Assembly: GCF_006345825.1 (NCBI RefSeq)
Contig: NZ_VCIX01000087.1
Location: 202-64,201, forward strand
Length of the DNA: 64,000 nucleotides
Reading direction: 5' to 3'
Source of the DNA: Paenibacillus paridis
GTDB taxonomy: Bacteria; Bacillota; Bacilli; Paenibacillales; Paenibacillaceae
Shown: piece after piece, positions 44,514 through 53,089 of the stretch
How positions within the stretch are numbered: position 1 is the stretch's first letter
How the letters are laid out: every line of letters begins with the position of its first letter
The notes under the pieces: model-generated
The model's input: only the letters and a program-made list of their open reading frames with translations
Database searches by the model: none
What the model was told of the DNA's origin: nothing
Made by a program: the position numbers and the translations under genes

Positions 44514-45731
44514 TTATTTCCGCTTTGAAAATCCGATATGCCTCGTCACTGTCCAGAAAAGCAAGCCTGCCGCACTAACCGAGGCACCAAGGAGGCTGAC
44601 GCCCCTCCAGCCAGCATGTGCGTAGGCGACGGTAGAGGAGATGGATCCTATAGCGCTGCCAATGGAGTAAAAGATCATATATCCAGCCGTTAATCGGCTG
44701 CGCGATTCTGGACGCAAGCTCAAAATCATAGACTGATTGGTCACATGAACCGCTTGAACCGCAAAATCAAGCGCAATGACGCCGATTAGGAGTGCCCAGA
44801 GCGATTGTTCCGTGAAGCTTAGAGGGACCCATGCGAGCAGCAAAAAAATAAGCGCGATTCCAGTAGTCCTTTGGCCTAGACCGCGGTCAGCAAGCTTCCC
44901 TGCCCTTACAGCAGCAAGGGCCCCTGCCACCCCTGCAAGGCCAAACGAACCAATGGAGGAATGAGAAAGCGACAGCGGCGGCGCACTTAACGGCAGTACA
45001 ATCGAGGTCCATAGTATGCTGAATACGGTAAAAATAAACAAAGCGAGCACTGCCCGAACCCGGAGCAGCGGCTCTTGAACGAACAACTGCCATACGGAGC
45101 GAAGAAGCTGAGGGTAAGCCATGCTTCTTTGCGTCGCTGCTTGGCGGGGGAGTTTCCTATAGATAGCTGCCGCCATCAGCATCGTCAATACGGCGGAAAA
45201 ATAATAGACGGAACGCCATCCGGCAAGGTCAGTCAACAAACCGGCTATCGTCCGTGCCAGCAAAATGCCAATAACGATTCCGCTAGTGACCAACCCGACC
45301 GCACGGCCACGGTCTTCTGGGGCCGCCAAGCTTGCTGTATACGCCACCAGTACCTGAGCAACAACGGCAAACAAGCCAATGAACGCCATACCAATCATGA
45401 CTACGATCACGGAGGGGGCTATTCCTACGGTAAGCAATGCCAAGGCCGAAATGGATAACATGCCGACAGCAAGCCGGCGTTGATTCAGCAAATCACCAAG
45501 CGGCACCAGAAAAAACAGCCCCAGCGCATAAAAAATTTGGGTTATCGTTATGATCATCCCAATATTCGCTTGCGCGATTCCGAATGTGCGGCCCATGGTA
45601 TCAAGGAGCGGCTGCGCAAAATAAATATTCGCTACGGCTAAGCCGCTGGCAATTGCAATGAACAATAAAGCAGAACCGGAAAGCGCTGGAGCTTTTTCAG
45701 TAAAAACCAAGTCTGCGTTTCTCTCGTACAT
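44514..45731 (-). CDS. MFS transporter, DHA1 (12-TM) family
   Basis: 405 aa, twelve helices, YnfM/AraJ-like. Motif A appears as PLGDLLNQRRL and the antiporter-type region as GRAVGLVTSGIVIGILLARTIAGLLTDLAGWR. Probably a drug or metabolite exporter. It is divergent from a TetR-type gene; a GTACC-ATTC-GGTAC dyad (45758-45771) lies just upstream. GGGAG precedes the ATG. Confidence 0.88.
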   Translation of the reverse strand: MYERNADLVFTEKAPALSGSALLFIAIASGLAVANIYFAQPLLDTMGRTFGIAQANIGMIITITQIFYALGLFFLVPLGDLLNQRRLAVGMLSISALALLTVGIAPSVIVVMIGMAFIGLFAVVAQVLVAYTASLAAPEDRGRAVGLVTSGIVIGILLARTIAGLLTDLAGWRSVYYFSAVLTMLMAAAIYRKLPRQAATQRSMAYPQLLRSVWQLFVQEPLLRVRAVLALFIFTVFSILWTSIVLPLSAPPLSLSHSSIGSFGLAGVAGALAAVRAGKLADRGLGQRTTGIALIFLLLAWVPLSFTEQSLWALLIGVIALDFAVQAVHVTNQSMILSLRPESRSRLTAGYMIFYSIGSAIGSISSTVAYAHAGWRGVSLLGASVSAAGLLFWTVTRHIGFSKRK

Positions 45732-45757
45732 GATGCTTCACTCCCTGTTCTTATTCT

Positions 45758-45771
45758 GTACCATTCGGTAC
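45758..45771. promoter_or_regulatory. Predicted TetR operator before DHA1 MFS gene
   Basis: GTACC-ATTC-GGTAC dyad next to a TATAAA-like -10 on the minus strand. A related partial dyad ATACCGATCGATAT (45857-45870) precedes the divergent TetR gene. Confidence 0.5.
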
Positions 45772-45887
45772 TTTATAATGACAAGAAATATATAATAATC
45801 GCATCGATATGTCAATCAATTTGACTTACTAACCATAATAAAAGTAAAATAATATCATACCGATCGATATGAAAAGGGGATATCATT

Positions 45888-46466
45888 ATGGCTCGAACCC
45901 GTGAGTTTGATGAGCATAAGGCTTTAGATTCGGCAATGCAGTTATTTTGGGAAAAGGGATTTGAAGCTGCCTCATTAAGTGATCTAACCGCCAAGATGGG
46001 CATTCAACGGCCAAGCCTGTACGCTGCATTTGGCGACAAGAAGCAGCTGTTTGAAGCTGCGCTCCGCCAATATACGCGGCAGCATGCTGCCGATGCTAGA
46101 GCGATACTGAAACAACAGTCCGTGAAGCAATCGTTTCGCGATTATTTTGAAGGCGTAGTGGAAAGGGAGAATGGGGATGCTCCTAGCCGGGGATGCTTTT
46201 GCATTAATACGATGGTTGAGCTGGCGCCGCATGATTCTAAATTCGAGATTCTGACAAGGGAGCATCAGCTCTATTTATCTGCCCTCTTTCAAGAGACCAT
46301 TGAACGGGGAATTTCTACTGGAGAACTTAAGCCGGGAACGAGTTCAGTAGCACTGGCGCAGGCTTTGGTCGTTTCATTAATCGGATTGACGGTTATGTTG
46401 AAAGCAAAGCCCGACCGTTTATTTATCGACAACACTGTCAATGTGACGCTCTCTTTGCTCGATTAA
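45888..46466 (+). CDS. TetR family transcriptional regulator
   Basis: 192 aa. HTH at the N-terminus (ALDSAMQLFWEKGFEAASLSDLTAKMGIQRPSLYAAFGDKKQLFEAAL), and a C-terminal domain with CFCINTMVEL typical of the YxaF/LmrA-type group (TetR_C). Divergent from the DHA1 transporter gene and likely its repressor. AAGGGG precedes the ATG. Confidence 0.88.
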   Translation: MARTREFDEHKALDSAMQLFWEKGFEAASLSDLTAKMGIQRPSLYAAFGDKKQLFEAALRQYTRQHAADARAILKQQSVKQSFRDYFEGVVERENGDAPSRGCFCINTMVELAPHDSKFEILTREHQLYLSALFQETIERGISTGELKPGTSSVALAQALVVSLIGLTVMLKAKPDRLFIDNTVNVTLSLLD

Positions 46467-46488
46467 CACAACCATAGAGCCTCACCCA

Positions 46489-47079
46489 TTAGAACAACAT
46501 TTTGACTTGATATCCGACCATAAAGAAGATTTCTCTAAGCAAAAAAGGAAATTTGGTTCTCATGCTCTGATAAACAGAGGTCTGGGTTGGTGAAGAATAA
46601 GCCTCCATGCCAAGATCCTTGGCCATGTGTACCGCGCGTTTCATATGAAGCGGATCGCTGACAATCGTTAACGTGCGGAGATGATTTTGCCGAGCAATTG
46701 CATAGGCATATTCCAGATTCTGCTCTGTGATGCGTGACTCCACCTCGAGGATAACATCGACTTCGGGTATTCCCTTCTGCACCGCATATCGCTTGGCGGC
46801 CTCGGCCTCAGAAATGGCATCTCCGTCTCCAATACCGCCTGTTGCAATAATTTTGGCGACATAGCCATTGTTATACAGCCATATGGCATGATTCATTCGC
46901 TCCGCTAATACCGGCGAGGGCTCTTCTCCCCAAACGGCTGCTCCGAGCACAATGGCCGCATCAGATCGGACCCGTTCATTTTTGTCTGCAAACGAAACGA
47001 TACTGTACGCCGTATACAGCAAATATAGGACAAGAATGAAGACAGCAGCCAATGCTCCTATCCGTAGTCGTCGAAGCAT
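46489..47079 (-). CDS. YdcF/SanA family protein (DUF218)
   Basis: 196 aa with one N-terminal membrane helix (residues 8-28) and a DUF218 domain outside it: AAIVLGAAVWGEEPSPVLAERM, IIATGGIGDGDAISEAEA, ITEQNLEYA, LTIVSDPLHMKRA. Family members (SanA, ElyC, YdcF) affect envelope integrity, but the reaction is unknown. Convergent with the TetR gene; no terminator is evident in the 22-bp gap. GAGGAAA precedes the ATG. Confidence 0.85.
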   Translation of the reverse strand: MLRRLRIGALAAVFILVLYLLYTAYSIVSFADKNERVRSDAAIVLGAAVWGEEPSPVLAERMNHAIWLYNNGYVAKIIATGGIGDGDAISEAEAAKRYAVQKGIPEVDVILEVESRITEQNLEYAYAIARQNHLRTLTIVSDPLHMKRAVHMAKDLGMEAYSSPTQTSVYQSMRTKFPFLLREIFFMVGYQVKMLF

Positions 47080-47167
47080 GCTGGCTTTCCTCGCCTTCGT
47101 TCATAAATTTGAGACCAAATGAGTCCTGTCACTAGCGTATCACATCGCACAGCATCGTCCAACACGG

Positions 47168-47205
47168 AAACAAGCCCTCCCTTTACTAGAGGGAAGGCTT
47201 GTTTG
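47168..47205 (-). terminator. Terminator after modB
   Basis: CAAGCC-TCCCT ... AGGGA-GGCTTG stem followed by TTT on the minus strand, about 35 nt after the modB stop. Confidence 0.65.
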
Positions 47206-47240
47206 ACTTGCAGCTTTATTAGCTCGTCTGTCAGCTTCGA

Positions 47241-47912
47241 TTACGAGCTTTTTCTCCCGGTAAGCAGAAGCAACACAAATGAAATAACAATAATGGCGCA
47301 TGTCCAAGCCCAAGCCATCGAGAGATTTCCGGAATCCACCGCTACATAAATGGCAGTAGGAATCGTCTGCGTCTTGCCCGGAATGTTGCCCGCAATCATT
47401 AACGTCGCACCGAATTCTCCCAAGCCGCGAGCAAAGCCTAAAATAAAAGCGGTGCTAAGCGAACGGTAAGCAAGCGGCAGTGTAATGTGACGGAAGACCT
47501 GCCATTCGCTTGCGCCCATTGAACGTCCTGCATCCTCCAAATTTCGGTCGACGGAAGCAAAACCGGTCTTCATGGTCTGGTATACCAGCGGAAATGAAAC
47601 GACAATGGCAGCAACGACCGCAGCCCACCAGGAAAAAATAATCGGCGCCGAAAATAACCACTCGATAAACTCTCCAACCCAGCTTCTGCGGCCCAGCATA
47701 ACGAGCAGTAAAAAGCCGACGACCGTTGGCGGCAAGACTAGCGGCAGCATAAACACCGTTTCTAGTGCCAGCTTCCCTTTGAAGGACCGGCGGGACATCC
47801 ACCAGGCAATAGCCACTCCAACCATAACCACTACGATGCTGGATAATAAAGCTACTTGCAGCGAAAGTTGAATCGGTGACCAAAACTCATTGCCGCTTAA
47901 CAAACCCATCAT
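47241..47912 (-). CDS. modB: Molybdate ABC transporter permease ModB
   Basis: 223 aa with five to six helices. ModB signatures: ETVFMLPLVLPPTVVGFLLLVMLGRRSWVG and the EAA-like loop DRNLEDAGRSMGASEWQVFRHITLPLAYRS, then FARGLGEFGATLMIAGNIPGKTQTIP. It forms the membrane channel for molybdate. Its ATG overlaps the modA stop (TAATG). No modC ATPase follows; a terminator does. Confidence 0.92.
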   Translation of the reverse strand: MMGLLSGNEFWSPIQLSLQVALLSSIVVVMVGVAIAWWMSRRSFKGKLALETVFMLPLVLPPTVVGFLLLVMLGRRSWVGEFIEWLFSAPIIFSWWAAVVAAIVVSFPLVYQTMKTGFASVDRNLEDAGRSMGASEWQVFRHITLPLAYRSLSTAFILGFARGLGEFGATLMIAGNIPGKTQTIPTAIYVAVDSGNLSMAWAWTCAIIVISFVLLLLTGRKSS

Positions 47913-48769
47913 TAGTTAGGAACGGAGAAACCATACTTAACGAACACGTCCAATGCTTCTTGCGATTGCAAGTACGTATAGAACTCCTCCGCTTCCTTGC
48001 TGTGCTTAGTTGCTTTCACGATGCCGATTGGATATTGAATAGCCTTGTAGGAGGATGCATCCACCGTAAATGCAATTTTCACCTGCTCAGAGGTCAACGC
48101 ATCTGTTTTATAAACAAATCCGGCATCTGCATTTCCGGTTTCTACATATTGCAGCACTTGCCTAACGTCTTTGGCTTGCACCGACTTCGACTGCAGGGCA
48201 TCCCACAGATTTGCGCTAGTCAAAGCTTCTTTGGCATAGTTTCCGGCAGGCACGCTCTCCGGAATGCCGATTGCAACTGTCTTTACTTCTGCTTTCGTCA
48301 AATCGTTAACGCTTTCGATGGCTGTTTTCGCGTCAGTCGGGATAACTACCACAAGCTCATTGGCAAGCAAATTCACTTGCTGATTCGCGTCGATAAGCTC
48401 TTTATCGATGAGCGCGGTCATATTTTTTACTGCAGCGGACAAAAATAGATCGGCAGGCGCACCCTGCTCAATTTGCTGCTGAAGCGCACCGGATGCGCCG
48501 AAATTAAAGCTCAACGTTATATTGGGATGAATCGTTTGGTAGGCCGTTTGAATTTCCTTCAGAGCATCGGTCATGCTCGCTGCTGCCGAGATCGTCAGCT
48601 CTACCGATTCAAGCGGCTGCACGGATGGTTCAGCCGTAGCTGTCGCTGTCGCTTGTGCAGCATTGCTCTCGTTAGCTTGCGTATTTTGTCCGTTGCCACA
48701 GCCTGCTGCTACCAGCGCCACAATAACGAAAGCACATAAAAACATATAACCCTTCATCTTTTTAAACAT
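47912..48769 (-). CDS. modA: Molybdate-binding lipoprotein ModA
   Basis: 285 aa. Lipobox VAAGC near residue 24, a Thr/Ala linker, then the ModA fold: LTISAAASMTDALKEIQTAYQ, LSFNFGASGALQQQIEQGAPADLFLSA, IGIPESVPAGNYAKEAL, YVETGNADAGFVYKTDA. Captures molybdate or tungstate outside the cell for ModB. AGGAGGG precedes the ATG. The promoter region carries a 14-bp palindrome and faces a molybdate-type regulator gene. Confidence 0.94.
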   Translation of the reverse strand: MFKKMKGYMFLCAFVIVALVAAGCGNGQNTQANESNAAQATATATAEPSVQPLESVELTISAAASMTDALKEIQTAYQTIHPNITLSFNFGASGALQQQIEQGAPADLFLSAAVKNMTALIDKELIDANQQVNLLANELVVVIPTDAKTAIESVNDLTKAEVKTVAIGIPESVPAGNYAKEALTSANLWDALQSKSVQAKDVRQVLQYVETGNADAGFVYKTDALTSEQVKIAFTVDASSYKAIQYPIGIVKATKHSKEAEEFYTYLQSQEALDVFVKYGFSVPN

Positions 48770-48786
48770 TTGTTTCCCTCCTGTAT

Positions 48787-48846
48787 TATATCTAGATATA
48801 TCCTGATAAATCTAATATGAATTATACATAGAATGCATTTGTTTTG
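48787..48846 (-). promoter_or_regulatory. modA promoter with palindromic operator
   Basis: Minus strand: TTTACA -35 (near 48838-48843), about 18 bp, TATAAT -10 (near 48814-48819), and the perfect palindrome TATATCTAGATATA (48787-48800) between the -10 and the start codon. Candidate site for the divergent HTH regulator. Confidence 0.5.
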
Positions 48847-48935
48847 TAAACTTAATTAACATAACGTTCATGATTCAATGTGATACAATGGGTTTTAGAT
48901 TGAACTGGTTAGATCTACTAACAAGGAGGAGTCAT

Positions 48936-49886
48936 ATGTCAAGCGACATCTCTTACACAACAGAAGAAATTGCTAAGCTATTAAAAATATCAAAGTTAAC
49001 GGTATATGATCTTATCAAAAAAGGGGAGCTGGCCTCTTACCGCGTTGGCAAGCAGATGCGCGTGGACCCTGCCGATCTGGAAGCCTATAAACGGCGGGCC
49101 AAAGGTATGCAAAGCCATGAACGCAGTCCCCAGTCCGAGCCGGCCCCTGCATACCATGCTGTTACTTCCCCTAAAGGGCCTCATCCGGTTGTCATCACCG
49201 GACAAGACCTTAGCCTTGATATTTTAGCCAAGCATATGGAGAAGAACATACCCGGCATACGCCCGCTGCGCGCTTACGTCGGAAGTCTCGACAGCCTGAT
49301 TTCCATGTATCGCGGCGAATCCGATATTGTGAGCACCCACCTGCTGGATGGGGATACAGGGGAATACAATCTTCCCTATATTCGCAAGCTGCTCGTCGGC
49401 TCATCTTATAGGGTAGTGAATTTGCTATCGAGGAATGCAGGCTTATATGTAAAACAAGGCAATCCGCTCGCGATCACAAGCTGGAAGGATCTCGGCCGTC
49501 AAGGGCTGCGCCTCGCGAATCGCGAGAAAGGCTCTGGCGCCCGCGTGCTATTGGATGAACAGCTGCGCCTCCACGGCATTTCGGCAAACAAGCTAGCCGG
49601 CTATGAGCTAGAGCAAAACAATCATATTGGCGTAGCTTCCAAAGTAGCATCCGGGGAAGCCGATGTCGGAGTTGGCATCGAGAAAGCGGCCGCTATCGTT
49701 GGGCAAATTGATTTTATCCCGCTTATTCAGGAGCGCTATGATCTCGTTATGCTCAAAACCGAGCAAAATCAAGCCTGGCTTGCTTCTCTTTTGCATATTC
49801 TTCAATCCGATGCTTTCAAGAGCGAGCTTCAAAATATAGCCGGATACGACTTGTCACGGACTGGCGAGGTTCTATTGGAAACGTAA
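48936..49886 (+). CDS. HTH regulator with molybdate-binding-like PBP domain
   Basis: 316 aa. An excisionase/MerR-type HTH (SYTTEEIAKLLKISKLTVYDLIKKGELASYRVGKQMRVDPADLEAYK) is fused to a PBP-like domain (about residues 80-310; GQDLSLDILAKHMEKNIPG, YVGSLDSLISMYRGESDIVSTHLLDGDTGEYN, NREKGSGARVLLDEQL). This fusion is known beside molybdate transporters, where it should sense molybdate or Mo-cofactor and control uptake. AAGGAGGAG lies before ATG 48936; the frame is open to 48870. Divergent from modA, the likely target. Confidence 0.87.
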   Translation: MSSDISYTTEEIAKLLKISKLTVYDLIKKGELASYRVGKQMRVDPADLEAYKRRAKGMQSHERSPQSEPAPAYHAVTSPKGPHPVVITGQDLSLDILAKHMEKNIPGIRPLRAYVGSLDSLISMYRGESDIVSTHLLDGDTGEYNLPYIRKLLVGSSYRVVNLLSRNAGLYVKQGNPLAITSWKDLGRQGLRLANREKGSGARVLLDEQLRLHGISANKLAGYELEQNNHIGVASKVASGEADVGVGIEKAAAIVGQIDFIPLIQERYDLVMLKTEQNQAWLASLLHILQSDAFKSELQNIAGYDLSRTGEVLLET

Positions 49887-49985
49887 ATCAAAGTAGGCGC
49901 GGCTTCTTGAAACAGGAGATTAGAATATAGTGAAGAAGCGAATGCCCAAGGAGAGGGTAGTGACGCGAATCGTAGAGGTGAGAGC

Positions 49986-50492
49986 TTAATCCAAAGCTTT
50001 ACGCATGATGCGTTGCTCATAAAAAGCGAGGATATCCAGCATAAGCTTTTTGATAAAAGCCAGCTCGCTTCCGTCATATTGACTCAAAAAGCCCATAAAT
50101 TGCTCCTGTGCTTTTTCATGCAATTTTTCGTGCACAGCAAACAGCTTCTTCCCGGTGGGCGTCAGCCGGAAGAAGATTTCCTTCTTGTTATCGTTTAATT
50201 GCGTTTTGCGCAGCCAGCCGTGCTTTAAGAGCTTGTTCGTGACTTTTGAAATATTTCCTTTGCTCAATTCCATTTTCTCCGCAACCGAGGTCAGGTTTAT
50301 CGGCTCATGCTGCCCGACACAAGCGATGACATGAATTTCCGTCATATTCATTGAACCTTCGATGGCTATCGTTTTGCGAAGCTCCTCCAGCAGCAATTCG
50401 CTTTCATGCTCCTCGAATTGCTCCATTTGATGAAAAAATTTTAGAAATAGATCATAAACGTACTCTTTGCTTATCTGATGCTGATCCAACAA
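49986..50492 (-). CDS. MarR family transcriptional regulator
   Basis: 168 aa. The winged HTH is LTSVAEKMELSKGNISKVTNKLLKHGWLRKTQLNDNKKEIFFRLTPTGKKLF. TTG start(s) at 50492/50489 with GAGGAGG upstream. It follows the UbiD-family gene on the same strand, separated by a terminator hairpin (50521-50553). Its target is unknown; the UbiD gene or the nitroreductase 4.6 kb away are candidates only by proximity. Confidence 0.82.
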   Translation of the reverse strand: MLDQHQISKEYVYDLFLKFFHQMEQFEEHESELLLEELRKTIAIEGSMNMTEIHVIACVGQHEPINLTSVAEKMELSKGNISKVTNKLLKHGWLRKTQLNDNKKEIFFRLTPTGKKLFAVHEKLHEKAQEQFMGFLSQYDGSELAFIKKLMLDILAFYEQRIMRKALD

Positions 50493-50520
50493 ACCCTTCC
50501 TCCTCTATGCAATAGCAAGC

Positions 50521-50553
50521 AAAAGCCTTATCCATTAATGGAAAAAGGCTTTT
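50521..50553 (-). terminator. Terminator after UbiD-family gene
   Basis: AAAAGCCTT ... AAGGCTTTT stem with T tract on the minus strand, 40 nt after the UbiD-family stop and just before the MarR-type gene. Confidence 0.7.
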
Positions 50554-50592
50554 TCAGCTCGCTATCTTTCTTCTATCTCGTTTGCTAATAAT

Positions 50593-52431
50593 TTAAGAAA
50601 TAGGAACACCGCTTAAACTCGCTCCCTGCGCAAACAATCGTTTGAGGTGCTGCTCGACTGTCGGATCGGGAATTAACGGAGGCGCTTGGTGCGGTTTGAT
50701 CCGGGCGTCAATGATGACGTTATCGCAAGCCCAATGCTTGTTTTCAAATGCGCTGTTCACGCCATAAATATCATGTGACGGGTTGCTTCGCGTAAATGTC
50801 GCCCACAGAAAATTGTTGAGCTCAGCGCTCATAAACGGACTATCGTCACAGACGATAATCATCGGGCATGATTCAAGCGCTCCCTTAGCTAAAATCATTT
50901 CGCTTAAAGCATCCATCTCTCGCTGCGCTTGTGCATAATCGATAAATTTAGGCCCTTGAATCGCAATGATGCCTGGCATGACCAGGCTTGCTTGTTCAAA
51001 TCCTTGCAAATCACCAAAAACCGCGGGAACCTGGCGGCATAATTCCCTCTTCTTATCCCCCGCCGCCGCAAAAACGACCTTGCTCCCGCTATTTAACCCC
51101 GTTCCGGAGTAATCAAGCGTATCAATGGTCGTATTCGTATAAAAATGCAGGTCGCGGCGAAGGTCCATGCGTTCCAGCATATAGGCTAAAAACGACTCCA
51201 TCTGATGTGTGCTCAGCGGCTCACTTTCTTCTGCTGCAATAAATAAAAATTTAGCCAAGCTGAGCTGTCCTGTTCCCAATATGCGATTGGCTATCGTTAA
51301 AATTTCTGCCGGCTGCTTCACTTTCTGATACGGCGTATAACGCTCGCTGCCGATGGCAAATAGAAGAGGGTGTACTCCTGCTGCATCTACCGCATGAACC
51401 TCTTTCACGCCTGGAATCTCTTGCTTAATCGCGCTGCCTGTCAGCTCATGAATCAATTCGCCGAATGAAGTATCCTCCTGCGGCGGCCTGCCCACGACGG
51501 TGAACGGAAAAATCGCGTTCGTTCTCGCATATACTTTGTGCACTTTCATAACCGGAAACGGATGCGTCAAGCTATAATAACCCAAATGGTCGCCAAACGG
51601 CCCTTCCGGCTTCGTATCGCCTTGATGAATTTCACCGGTAATGACAAAATCAGCATCATTGCTCACGCAATGGCCATCGATATAGCTGTATCGGAAACGG
51701 CGCCCCGAAAGCAACCCCGCAAAGGTCAGCTCGCTCATGCCCTCTGGCAAAGGCATAACAGCTGACAAGGTATGTGCCGGCGGACCGCCTATGAAAATAC
51801 TTACTTTAAGCGGCTCATTTCGCCTATTCGCTTTGTCCTGATGAATGCCAATGCCGCGGTGGATCTGGTAATGCACGCCTACCTCTTTATTTAATTCATA
51901 TTCGTTGCCGCTTAGCTGGATACGGTACATTCCCAAATTCGAGTTCATGATGCCCGGATTATCCGGGTCCTCCGAATAAACTTGCGGCAAAGTCACGAAT
52001 GCTCCGCCATCCATCTGCCAAGACTTAATTTGCGGAAGGTCAGCTATGCTGATTTCGTGCATGGCGACCGGCATCCCATCGGACTTTTTTAATGGCAAAG
52101 CAGAGATGGCAGCGATTCCTGAACCGACCTGCTTAAACGGATTTTTTAATGCCTTCATCGGATCATTCCGCAAAGCGATCACGTTTTGTACCGAATCCCA
52201 TGTCTGGCGGAAAATGAATTTGCTGCGCTCGATCGTTCCAAAGAGGTTAGACACCGAACGGAATTTTGAGCCTTTCACATTTTCAAACAATAATGCAGGA
52301 CCGCCCGCTTCATATACCTTCATATGAATAGCGGCCATTTCCAAATGCGGATCCACTTCTTCCGTTATTCGGACCAAATGCCCGTTTTTCTCTAAATCAA
52401 GGATACATTCTTCCAGACTTTTATAGATCAT
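50593..52431 (-). CDS. UbiD family decarboxylase (long form)
   Basis: 612 aa, longer than the ~470-500 aa of UbiD/YclC, with extra C-terminal sequence after the core. Conserved UbiD features: MYRIQLSG (prFMN-contacting Arg region), HYQIHRGIGIH, IFIGGPPAHTLSA, and the catalytic Glu region FVITGEIHQGDTKPEGPFGDHLGYY. These enzymes reversibly decarboxylate aromatic or unsaturated acids with prenylated FMN. No UbiX-type prenyltransferase gene is nearby, so cofactor supply must come from elsewhere. Substrate unknown (aromatic acid or a menaquinone-pathway intermediate). ATG 52431 has GGAG 9 nt upstream; the frame is open to 52473. Confidence 0.85.
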   Translation of the reverse strand: MIYKSLEECILDLEKNGHLVRITEEVDPHLEMAAIHMKVYEAGGPALLFENVKGSKFRSVSNLFGTIERSKFIFRQTWDSVQNVIALRNDPMKALKNPFKQVGSGIAAISALPLKKSDGMPVAMHEISIADLPQIKSWQMDGGAFVTLPQVYSEDPDNPGIMNSNLGMYRIQLSGNEYELNKEVGVHYQIHRGIGIHQDKANRRNEPLKVSIFIGGPPAHTLSAVMPLPEGMSELTFAGLLSGRRFRYSYIDGHCVSNDADFVITGEIHQGDTKPEGPFGDHLGYYSLTHPFPVMKVHKVYARTNAIFPFTVVGRPPQEDTSFGELIHELTGSAIKQEIPGVKEVHAVDAAGVHPLLFAIGSERYTPYQKVKQPAEILTIANRILGTGQLSLAKFLFIAAEESEPLSTHQMESFLAYMLERMDLRRDLHFYTNTTIDTLDYSGTGLNSGSKVVFAAAGDKKRELCRQVPAVFGDLQGFEQASLVMPGIIAIQGPKFIDYAQAQREMDALSEMILAKGALESCPMIIVCDDSPFMSAELNNFLWATFTRSNPSHDIYGVNSAFENKHWACDNVIIDARIKPHQAPPLIPDPTVEQHLKRLFAQGASLSGVPIS

Positions 52432-53089
52432 TTCGATTCTCCAATCCCTCTCTATGACAATCCCATTTATCAACTAAGCTTTATTATAACGTGACGGGTA
52501 TGAAAAGGCATTATGTAAGCTCCTCTATTATAATATAAAAATCCCAGAGCATAAAAATACTAGCCCTCGCTTAATCATTATCCATTTTAATCCAAAAGTC
52601 CTAGATCCCTTTCATATCACTGTTCGCTTCATGAGGCTTAAGCTGACAATAAACTATCATGTAGCGCCGTATAAAATCCCATAATGACGCGGCTTCACCG
52701 TCCAATGATGATCTAATCATTCTATATTTTGTTATTATCGATCATACTTTTGATTAAATACGCCAAAATACTCTCATAATTATGGAAAAGATGTAGTACA
52801 ATGATTTCAGTCCTAAAGAAATTGCAAATTTGTCCATCCTAACACACCCGCTCCAGCCTCCAGCTCGACCCTACCGTTCCTGCACCATGCCGCATGAGCC
52901 GAACAACCGTTCATCAGGAAACCATCCTAACGCGAACCACGATATGAACTCTATAGAGTTTATATATACAAATTGAAACGAAGGAGGTTTAATCACCCGT
53001 TCATGCAAAGCAATAAAGAAGCGCTTAAAAATTAAAGCGCTTAAATGTAATGGCAATTTCATCCCCCCAATTTGAAGGAGGCTAATGCA
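52432..53089. other. Gene-free region with palindromes upstream of LPMO gene
   Basis: About 650 bp, A+T-rich, without a credible gene. Near its right end are a perfect palindrome AACTCTATAGAGTT (52947-52960), an unused Shine-Dalgarno-like AAGGAGG (52981-52987) and two AAGCGCTT palindromes (53019-53026, 53035-53042). A ten-codon frame (53003-53035) overlaps these and could be a leader peptide, but its spacing from the AAGGAGG is long. Confidence 0.5.
53019..53042. promoter_or_regulatory. Paired AAGCGCTT palindromes before LPMO gene
   Basis: AAGCGCTTAAA occurs twice, 16 bp apart (about 1.5 helical turns), 50-70 bp before the LPMO start. Candidate operator pair or degenerate catabolite-response sites. 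Confidence 0.45.
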
